This document shows positions 1 to 4,890 of a stretch of DNA of 5,992 bases, piece after piece. The stretch covers positions 1-5,992 of the forward strand of contig JAKPGH010000294.1 in NCBI GenBank assembly GCA_029550985.1, in the 5' to 3' direction. A program made the translations under genes and the position numbers. The notes beneath the pieces were generated by a model. That model did no database searches. It was not told where the DNA came from and was given only the letters and a program-made list of their open reading frames with translations. This stretch comes from Bacillota bacterium. Lineage in GTDB: Bacteria > Bacillota > Clostridia > Oscillospirales > Ruminococcaceae. Within the stretch, counting starts at the first letter, position 1. The number at the start of each line of letters is the position of its first letter.

Positions 1-723
1 CGGGTGATTGCGGAAATTCACAGCAGGGGAAAGCTTCCCATTCTTTGCGGAGGCACCGGACTTTATATCTCCGCGCTGACCGACAACATTCGCTTCGATG
101 AAGCCATTCCGGAAAACCCTGCTCTGCGCCAGGAGCTGCGGGAGCTGGCGGCGGAAAAAGGCAACGAGCACCTGTGGTCCATGTTGCAGGAAGTGGACCC
201 AATCCTAGCTCAAAAACTTCACCCCAACAACCTGGGAAGGATTATCCGGGCTTTGGAGGTTTACCGGACAAGCGGCTGCCCCATGAGCGAGTGGCAGCGC
301 CGGGCCAAGCAAGGGGAATGCCCTTACCGGCTGTGCTTTCTGGCCCTGTGTTACCGGGATCGACAGGTGCTGTACCGGCGCATCGACATGCGGGTGGACC
401 AAATGCTGCAGCAGGGCCTTTTGGAGGAAGTCAAAGCGCTGCTGGCCAAAGGCTATCAAAGCACCGCCATGCAGGCTATCGGGTATAAGGAGCTGGCGGG
501 GTATCTGGCAGGGGAGCAGAGCCTGGAAGAAGCGGTGGAGACCCTCAAGAGGCAGACCAGACGGTACGCCAAACGCCAGTTGACCTGGCTGCGGCGGGAC
601 GAGAGAATCCACTGGCTGGAAGCCGATGCCTTTGACAGCTACGAAAGCTTATTGCAAGCGGCTTTGGATACTGTAAAGGAAAGCGGCATTACACTTCCAA
701 GAGAAGAAAACTATGAAAAGTAA
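1..723 (+). CDS. miaA: tRNA dimethylallyltransferase MiaA, 5'-truncated by window edge
   Basis: MiaA transfers a dimethylallyl group to N6 of A37 in tRNAs reading UNN codons, stabilising codon-anticodon pairing. The reading frame is open from base 1, so the visible 240 codons are the C-terminal part of a protein that is usually about 310 residues. The N-terminal P-loop (GPTASGKT-type) and the DSxQ region lie outside the window. Visible family signatures are LPILCGGTGLYISAL near the start, RRIDMRVDQML and GLLEEV in the middle, AIGYKEL, and the C-terminal RRYAKRQLTWLRRD. The GTG at 4 is an internal valine, not a start. The gene stops with TAA at 721-723, and 20 nt later the next gene begins, suggesting co-transcription. 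No frameshift or unusual residue is apparent. Identification is secure; the missing N-terminus cannot be assessed. Confidence 0.96.
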   Translation, partial: RVIAEIHSRGKLPILCGGTGLYISALTDNIRFDEAIPENPALRQELRELAAEKGNEHLWSMLQEVDPILAQKLHPNNLGRIIRALEVYRTSGCPMSEWQRRAKQGECPYRLCFLALCYRDRQVLYRRIDMRVDQMLQQGLLEEVKALLAKGYQSTAMQAIGYKELAGYLAGEQSLEEAVETLKRQTRRYAKRQLTWLRRDERIHWLEADAFDSYESLLQAALDTVKESGITLPREENYEK

Positions 724-730
724 CACACCC

Positions 731-739
731 AGGAGGTGG
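731..739 (+). promoter_or_regulatory. Strong Shine-Dalgarno of the HlyD-like gene
   Basis: AGGAGGTGG lies 4 nt before the ATG at 744. It is the strongest ribosome binding site in the window and fixes this start. It occupies most of the 20-nt gap after miaA, leaving no room for a separate promoter. Confidence 0.85.
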
Positions 740-743
740 AACA

Positions 744-1970
744 ATGCAGGGCAAATGGATTGAGAAGCTAATTGCCTCCTTGCTGGTTCTCTTCCTGTTT
801 TGTTACGTGGGCTTTCAGGCCTCACGGTATTTCGATGCCCCGGTTAAGACGGAGACGGTGTATACATACACCGTCTCTCAAACCATCAGCGCCGAAGGCC
901 TTGTTTTTCGGGACGAAATGGTGCTGACCGAAACGGGAAGCGGCATCCAAAGCTGCCTTTACGACGACGGGGAGCGGGTGCTGGTGGGGCAGCCGGTGGT
1001 GGAATACCTTTCATCCGCGGCAGGAGGGGGCAACCGCAGCCGTCTGCGACAAACGGAATGGGAAATTTCCATGCTGGAGGAGGCGCAAAACACTTCTCTC
1101 AGCCACTTTTTCAATGCTGAGGCACTGGGCCGGGATATCAAGCAGCAACTGGGCTATCTGGTGGAAATGTCCGCCTCTCGCCGCTTTGACGAGGTGGAGA
1201 CGTTGCGGCCCACCTTAGTGTCCCTGCTCAACAAACGGCAGATTGCCACCGGCAAGGAGCGCAGCTTCCAAAGAAGAATCGACAGCCTGACCCGGGAGCT
1301 GGAATCTTTGCGCTCCACCTCGGGGCAGGACGTGAATATGGTGGTCAAAGCCCCAGCTTCCGGCTACTTTGCCAAGTCCATCGACGGGCTGGAAAGTCTC
1401 CTCCCTCTGGAGACGGCCCGCACCGCCGACTTGGAAGAGCTGCTGGAACTGTTGGACAATCCGCCCGTCCGCCGCACTCAGCCGGGCTCGGGTCGAATCG
1501 TCACCAGTCAGAATTGGTATGTGGCGACGAAGGTGGACAAATATGACGTTCAGTGGGTGCGGGAAGGGCAAACTCTTACCCTCCAGTTCGAGAACACGCC
1601 GGGATTTCCCGCCACCGTCAGCCGGGTGCTTACCTCCAACGAACGAGACGAGGCGGTGCTGGTCATTCACTGCAACTATGTGGACGACGACACCATCAAC
1701 CTCCGCCAGGCTCCGATCAAGCTGATGTTCAGCCAATACACTGGTTTGCGGGTGGATACGGCCTTCCTGCGCTTTCACAACGGAGAACGGGGAGTGTATG
1801 TGCTGGAAAACAATGTGGTGCGTTTTAAAAAGCTAGATCCAATCTACGAAGAAGCTGGATTTCTCCTCTCTGCCCAGCCGGTGGACCCTTACGACTCCAC
1901 CACGCTGCGGCAGTACGACCAAATTATTACAAAAGGAACGGACCTGGAAGATGGAAAAATTATCGAATAG
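744..1970 (+). CDS. HlyD-like putative membrane fusion protein
   Basis: This is a 408-residue protein with an N-terminal signal anchor (about residues 9-27, ASLLVLFLFCYVGF core) and no visible cleavage site, so it is probably tethered to the membrane and faces outward. The rest matches a periplasmic-adaptor plan. A first barrel-sandwich half lies at about 40-87 (ISAEGLVFRDE, then the glycine-bearing DDGERVLVGQPV turn). A charged helical hairpin, likely coiled coil, covers about 98-192. The second barrel-sandwich half is at about 199-216 (MVVKAPASGYF), and a beta-barrel-like segment follows at about 250-312. A C-terminal beta domain ends the protein. Similar proteins sit beside sepF/ylmH in Clostridia and are annotated as putative membrane fusion or HlyD-family proteins; their function is not established. 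No ABC, MFS or RND transporter gene is next to it. The start is set by AGGAGGTGG, and the 3' end overlaps yggS by 20 nt. A perfect inverted repeat covers codons 37-45. The fold assignment is from pattern and context; a division- or envelope-linked role is inference. Confidence 0.8.
   Translation: MQGKWIEKLIASLLVLFLFCYVGFQASRYFDAPVKTETVYTYTVSQTISAEGLVFRDEMVLTETGSGIQSCLYDDGERVLVGQPVVEYLSSAAGGGNRSRLRQTEWEISMLEEAQNTSLSHFFNAEALGRDIKQQLGYLVEMSASRRFDEVETLRPTLVSLLNKRQIATGKERSFQRRIDSLTRELESLRSTSGQDVNMVVKAPASGYFAKSIDGLESLLPLETARTADLEELLELLDNPPVRRTQPGSGRIVTSQNWYVATKVDKYDVQWVREGQTLTLQFENTPGFPATVSRVLTSNERDEAVLVIHCNYVDDDTINLRQAPIKLMFSQYTGLRVDTAFLRFHNGERGVYVLENNVVRFKKLDPIYEEAGFLLSAQPVDPYDSTTLRQYDQIITKGTDLEDGKIIE
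852..877 (+). repeat. Perfect 11-bp inverted repeat with 4-nt spacer inside the HlyD-like gene
   Basis: The arm GAGACGGTGTA at 852-862 is the exact reverse complement of TACACCGTCTC at 867-877, separated by TACA. A further G-T wobble (851/878) can extend it. It lies about 108 nt into the coding sequence and encodes residues 37-45 (ETVYTYTVS). It could form a stable mRNA hairpin or be a dyad-symmetric protein site. No T-run follows, so it is not an intrinsic terminator. Confidence 0.85.
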
Positions 1971-2661
1971 CATTGCTGATAACATCAAACGTATCCGGTG
2001 GGAAATCAGTGAGGCTGCCATTGCCGCAGGCCGAAAACCGGAAGAAATTCGGCTGATGGCGGTGACCAAAACCCAGTCTGCCGCCCGCGTCAACGAAGCC
2101 ATTGCCGCCGGTGTCGATTTGCTGGGAGAAAACAAGGCGCAAGAGCTATGCCAAAAATACGAGGAATACCACAAGGACCATGTCGATATCCATTTTATAG
2201 GGCACCTGCAGACCAACAAAGTCAAACAGGTGGTGGGCAAGGTGTCCATGGTCGAAAGTGTAGATTCCTTCAAACTTGCCCAGGAAATATCCAAATTCAG
2301 CCAGAAATTGGGCGTTACGACAGATGTATTGGTGCAGATCAACATTGGGGAAGAGGAGACCAAGTCGGGAGTCGCGCCTTCGCAGGCGGAGGAGCTGATT
2401 CGTCAAATTGCGACTTTGCCCGGTATTCGAGTGCGAGGGCTGATGGCCATTCCCCCCATTTGGAAGAGCAGCAGTGAAAATGAAGGGTATTTTGCCCGGA
2501 TGCATGAGATTTTGGTTGACATAAGGGACAAAAAAATAGATAATGTCAATATGGAAGTCCTCTCCATGGGGATGTCTGAAGATTTTGCCGTTGCCATTCG
2601 TCATGGGTCCACTCTGGTGCGGTTGGGCACTGCAATCTTTGGAAGCCGAAGCTACACCTAA
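1951..2661 (+). CDS. yggS: YggS/YlmE/PROSC-family pyridoxal phosphate homeostasis protein
   Basis: This 236-residue single-domain PLP-binding TIM-barrel protein belongs to the YggS (YlmE in Bacillus) family. Members bind PLP without a known catalytic activity and are thought to buffer or deliver the cofactor. The PLP lysine is K40 in LMAVTKTQ (34-41). Other signatures are GENKAQEL (59-66), HFIGHLQTNK (81-90), GLMAIPP (163-169), SMGMSEDF (205-212) and the phosphate-binding GSTLVRLGTAIFG (219-231). Length is typical and all expected motifs are present. The ATG at 1951 lies inside the end of the HlyD-like gene (20-nt overlap, different frame), with AAAAGGA at 1931-1937 as a rather distant and weak ribosome site, so translational coupling is likely. 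In Bacillus the same gene precedes sepF, and here sepF follows after a 138-nt leader. Confidence 0.96.
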   Translation: MEKLSNSIADNIKRIRWEISEAAIAAGRKPEEIRLMAVTKTQSAARVNEAIAAGVDLLGENKAQELCQKYEEYHKDHVDIHFIGHLQTNKVKQVVGKVSMVESVDSFKLAQEISKFSQKLGVTTDVLVQINIGEEETKSGVAPSQAEELIRQIATLPGIRVRGLMAIPPIWKSSSENEGYFARMHEILVDIRDKKIDNVNMEVLSMGMSEDFAVAIRHGSTLVRLGTAIFGSRSYT

Positions 2662-2799
2662 TAAACTGTAAGCCAATGCAGTTTGGTACTGCCACATCAT
2701 GTTGGATGCGCTGTGGTGTACCCGGCAGGCCGCTGGTCGCAAGCCGGCGGGCCGACACGAATGCAATCCCGGGTTTATGAAAGAGGCTGGAGGTTTTTT
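2662..2799 (+). promoter_or_regulatory. Structured leader between yggS and sepF, candidate cis-regulatory RNA
   Basis: This 138-nt gap carries three consecutive hairpins readable by eye. P1 pairs AAACTGTA (2663-2670) with TGCAGTTT (2677-2684), with one G-U pair. P2 pairs 2685-2696 with 2712-2722 (GGTAC...GTACC plus CCACA...TGTGG), with one bulge. P3 pairs GGCCGCTGG (2728-2736) with CCGGCGGGCC (2744-2753), with one bulged G. A long-range helix, ACCCGG (2720-2725) with CCGGGT (2769-2774), could enclose P3 and compete with the base of P2. The P1 and P2 loops share CCAA/TTGG complementarity (2673-2676 with 2702-2705), a possible kissing contact. No T-run follows any stem, so it does not look like a terminator. 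I do not recognise a known riboswitch class and see no good -35/-10 pair. The pairings are observed; a regulatory role is inference. Confidence 0.4.
2789..2793 (+). promoter_or_regulatory. Shine-Dalgarno that fixes the sepF start
   Basis: GGAGG sits 6 nt (six Ts) before the ATG at 2800. The open frame continues upstream to a TTG at 2683, but that extension has no ribosome site and reads through the hairpin leader, so 2800 is the start. Confidence 0.85.
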
Positions 2800-3246
2800 A
2801 TGGGAATTGTAGATAAATTCAAAAATTTTATCGGGTATCCTGACGACGATTATTATGAGGAAGGAGAAGAAACCCAGGAGGATTCTTCTCCCGATGCTGT
2901 GCCGGATTTTACCGTCGCCCGGGACCGGGACGATAAACGCAACAATAAAGTGGTGAATATTCACGCCACCACCCAGCTTCAGGTGGTGCTGGTCAAACCC
3001 GAGCGCTTTGAGGACGCCAGCAGCATTGCCGACCATCTCAACGCCAAGCGGACCATCGTTCTCAATCTGGAGCAGGCAAACAAGGATGTCACCCGCCGCC
3101 TGATCGATTTCCTGTCCGGCGTGGCCTATGCCAACAACGGCCAGATTAAGCGGGTCGCCAACAGCACTTATATCATCACCCCCTACAACGTGGGAATTAT
3201 GGGTGACCTTCTGGACGAGTTGGAAAGCAACGGTGTATTTTTCTAA
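2800..3246 (+). CDS. sepF: Cell division protein SepF
   Basis: SepF is a cytoplasmic division protein that binds the C-terminal tail of FtsZ, assembles into arcs or rings, and tethers the Z-ring to the membrane. The 148-residue product has the standard layout. Residues 1-13 (MGIVDKFKNFIGY) form a short amphipathic, membrane-binding helix. Residues 14-50 are an acidic, disordered linker (DDDYYEEGEE and similar). The globular SepF domain covers about 51-138, with VVNIHATTQLQVVLVKPERF, the helix DVTRRLIDFLSGVAYANNG and the closing strand STYIITPYNV. The conserved glycine of the dimer interface region (FLSGVAYA) is present. Length is typical. The stop overlaps the ylmH start as TAATG, so the two are translationally coupled. 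In Bacillus ylmG follows sepF, but here it is absent. Confidence 0.97.
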   Translation: MGIVDKFKNFIGYPDDDYYEEGEETQEDSSPDAVPDFTVARDRDDKRNNKVVNIHATTQLQVVLVKPERFEDASSIADHLNAKRTIVLNLEQANKDVTRRLIDFLSGVAYANNGQIKRVANSTYIITPYNVGIMGDLLDELESNGVFF

Positions 3247-4007
3247 TGAACCTTTCACTGCTGGATGGAGAGGAAAGGCAGTTCTTGGCACGCCTTTCGG
3301 ACATTCACCACATCAGCGAAGCAAAACAAATTGCCCGCTTTACCGCTTTTTGCAACGAGCGCCAGGGGATGATTGCCCAGGAGTACGCCCGCCAAACGGG
3401 AGCAAAACACCTTCTGTATGGCGGATACGCTTGCGCCGAGCGAAAGGTTGCGGGTTTTTTTCCGCCTTGGCAGGATCCTGAAGAAGATGCCTTTCCCATT
3501 CAGGCTATCACCCTTCATTTGCCCCGGGGAGCCAATCTTACCCACCGGGATTACCTTGGGTCGCTGATGTCCCTGGGCCTTGCTCGGGAAAGCATCGGCG
3601 ACATTGTGCAGTCCCAGAGAAATTGTGTCCTGTTTGTGCTGGAAAGCGTGGCCTCGGTTATTTTGGACGAGCTGCGCAAGGTGGGGGGAGTGGGCGTCAA
3701 GCCGGAACCGGGCGCGGTGGATTTTTTACCTCCGGTCCCTCAATTTCAGGAGCTGAGGGGCACGGTGCCCTCTCTGCGGCTGGATTGCATCGTTCGGCTG
3801 TTGACGGGAGCCGCCAGGGAAAAAAGTGCCGACCTGATTCTAGGCGAGCTGGTGACCGTAAACCATCAGCTGGCCGACAGCGTTTCCCGCACCTGTGGGC
3901 AGGGAGACATCATCACCATACGAGGATATGGAAAATTCAAGGTGAGCGAAATCGGTCCCCCCACCAAAAAGGGGCGTTTGCCGGTGGTTTGCCTGAAATA
4001 TCAATAA
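3246..4007 (+). CDS. ylmH: YlmH-family S4-domain RNA-binding protein
   Basis: This 253-residue protein is the YlmH family found next to sepF and divIVA in Gram-positive bacteria. The N-terminal two thirds hold the family core: LLYGGYACAERKVAGFFP (57-73) and ITLHLPRGANLTHRDYLG (88-105), followed by SLGLARESIGDIV (109-121). The C-terminus is an S4 RNA-binding domain at about 175-237 (SLRLDCIV, then a VNHQ turn, then GQGDIITIRGYGKFKV). Bacillus YlmH has been linked to ribosome-associated quality control, adding C-terminal tails to stalled nascent chains; that role is family knowledge, not shown here. The ATG overlaps the sepF TAA by one base, so its translation is probably coupled to sepF rather than driven by its own ribosome site. 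No truncation is seen. Confidence 0.95.
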   Translation: MNLSLLDGEERQFLARLSDIHHISEAKQIARFTAFCNERQGMIAQEYARQTGAKHLLYGGYACAERKVAGFFPPWQDPEEDAFPIQAITLHLPRGANLTHRDYLGSLMSLGLARESIGDIVQSQRNCVLFVLESVASVILDELRKVGGVGVKPEPGAVDFLPPVPQFQELRGTVPSLRLDCIVRLLTGAAREKSADLILGELVTVNHQLADSVSRTCGQGDIITIRGYGKFKVSEIGPPTKKGRLPVVCLKYQ

Positions 4008-4062
4008 AAGGGCCAATTCGAATCTTGGATTGGGCCATAACCATCCAAAGGGGGAACAAGAG
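4008..4062 (+). promoter_or_regulatory. Leader before divIVA with two mutually exclusive hairpins
   Basis: The 55-nt gap can form GGCCAAT (4011-4017) with ATTGGGCC (4029-4036), with one bulged G. Alternatively it can form TTGGAT (4025-4030) with ATCCAA (4043-4048), extendable by two G-C pairs. The second hairpin ends at the start of the AAAGGGGG ribosome site, and the two share bases 4029-4030 and neighbours, so both cannot form at once. No T-run and no clear promoter are present. The pairings are observed; any function is speculative. Confidence 0.25.
4048..4054 (+). promoter_or_regulatory. Shine-Dalgarno that fixes the divIVA start
   Basis: AAGGGGG lies 8 nt before the ATG at 4063. An in-frame TTG at 4030 would add 11 residues, but it lacks a ribosome site. 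Starting at 4063 also gives the MLTPSDI N-terminus expected of DivIVA proteins. Confidence 0.8.
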
Positions 4063-4800
4063 ATGCTGACTCCATCGGATATTCGCAACAGGCGCTTCGA
4101 GAAGGGCATGGGCGGATACAAGGTCGACGAGGTCCACAACTTTTTAAACGAGGTAGCCGACCAGTTTGAGTCCCTGATTGAGGAAAAAGAAGATTTGAAC
4201 CACAAGCTGGAAATTCTGGCGGAAAAGTTGGAGCAGTACCGGGAGGACGAGGAGTCTCTGCGGGCTGCTCTCATTGGTGCTCAAAAATTGGGAGACAGTG
4301 TGATTCGGGACTCCAAGCGTAAGGCGGAAGCCATCATCGCCCAGGCCACCCGCAAGGCGGAGGAGATCGCCCAGGAAGCTCGGGCCAGCATCGATAAGGA
4401 AGCCATGGCTCTCAACCGCATGCAGCTGGAGGTTGCACGCTTCAAAGAGCAGATTCTCACCATGTATAAGCAGCACATTGAGCTGATTCAGGCAATTCCG
4501 GAGGCGGAATTACCTGCCGAAGTAAAGGACAAGCCTTTTGTCGCCAGTATCGGCGAGACGGTGGAAGTCAAGGCTTCCGACACGGAAAAAGCGGAGGAAG
4601 AGCCTCAGCTTTCCTTTGTCCCTGTCCAGGGCGATCGGTCGGAGGGAGAGCAGGAGGCCACCCTGGCCTTTGAGCCTGTGGCGGCGGAGAGCGAAACCAC
4701 CGGCGACGCGCAGGAGGAAGATTTTCCGCGGCGCAAACCCAAGTCAAAATTTGGCATTTTGCGCTTTGGCGAAGCATATGACCTGACCCGCAAGGAATAA
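4063..4800 (+). CDS. divIVA: DivIVA-family membrane-curvature / division scaffold protein
   Basis: DivIVA proteins are cytoplasmic coiled-coil scaffolds that bind negatively curved membrane at septa and poles and recruit division or cell-wall factors. The 245-residue product starts with the canonical N-terminal domain (LTPSDIRNRRFEKGMGGYK, then VDEVHNFLNEV, 2-31). Long charged coiled coil follows at about 32-145, including the QATRKAEEIAQEA repeat-like stretch. A proline- and acid-rich linker covers about 146-222. A basic, then conserved-looking tail ends the protein (PRRKPKSKFGILRFGEAYD, 222-240). Compared with Bacillus DivIVA, the membrane-inserting loop pair F17-R18 is replaced by M16-G17. 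It is longer than the roughly 164-residue Bacillus protein because of the linker and tail. Gene order (after ylmH, before ileS) supports the call. Whether it marks septa or poles in this organism cannot be read from sequence. Confidence 0.95.
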   Translation: MLTPSDIRNRRFEKGMGGYKVDEVHNFLNEVADQFESLIEEKEDLNHKLEILAEKLEQYREDEESLRAALIGAQKLGDSVIRDSKRKAEAIIAQATRKAEEIAQEARASIDKEAMALNRMQLEVARFKEQILTMYKQHIELIQAIPEAELPAEVKDKPFVASIGETVEVKASDTEKAEEEPQLSFVPVQGDRSEGEQEATLAFEPVAAESETTGDAQEEDFPRRKPKSKFGILRFGEAYDLTRKE

Positions 4801-4890
4801 TAAACCAAATAACGCTTTTTCACACGCTCTCCTTTGCAAAAAGGCAACGAGCGCGGTAGTTTACTTGACGATAAGGAGAGAAAACATACA
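4801..4890 (+). promoter_or_regulatory. ileS leader with GNRA hairpin and an anti-Shine-Dalgarno strand
   Basis: A hairpin at 4825-4853 has an outer stem CGCTC/GAGCG, a 1x4 internal loop, and an inner stem CCTTT/AAAGG capped by GCAA, a GNRA tetraloop. Bases 4827-4834 (CTCTCCTT), in its 5' arm, are also the exact reverse complement of AAGGAGAG at 4873-4880, the ileS ribosome site. The two pairings exclude each other, giving a possible open/closed switch for ileS translation. No T-run follows, so it is not an ordinary terminator. The T-box signature found before many Firmicutes ileS genes is not present in this gap, which is too short to hold one. Confidence 0.4.
4873..4878 (+). promoter_or_regulatory. 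Shine-Dalgarno of ileS
   Basis: AAGGAG is 12 nt before the ATG at 4891, a slightly long spacing. It is complementary to an upstream strand at 4829-4834. Confidence 0.75.

Noticed and set aside
2663..2753. Intrinsic terminator after yggS
   Set aside because: Stems are present, but none is followed by a T-rich run.
2683..2799. N-terminal extension of SepF from a TTG at 2683
   Set aside because: It has no ribosome site, the extension reads through hairpins, and the ATG at 2800 has an ideal GGAGG and gives the expected amphipathic N-terminus.
2699..2812. Possible 37-residue leader peptide starting at ATG 2699 and overlapping the sepF start
   Set aside because: There is no Shine-Dalgarno, and the sequence is explained by the hairpin arms; there is no regulatory codon run.
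2146..3291. Long minus-strand open frame of 381 codons opposite yggS and sepF
   Set aside because: It runs antisense to two confidently identified genes, crosses their intergenic leader, shows no recognisable family and is explained by codon bias of the plus-strand genes.
3737..3759. CCCTCA/TGAGGG inverted repeat inside ylmH
   Set aside because: It has only six pairs around an 11-nt loop within a coding region, which is within chance expectation.
4030..4062. Upstream TTG start for DivIVA adding 11 residues
   Set aside because: It has no ribosome site, while the ATG at 4063 has AAGGGGG and yields the canonical MLTPSDI start.
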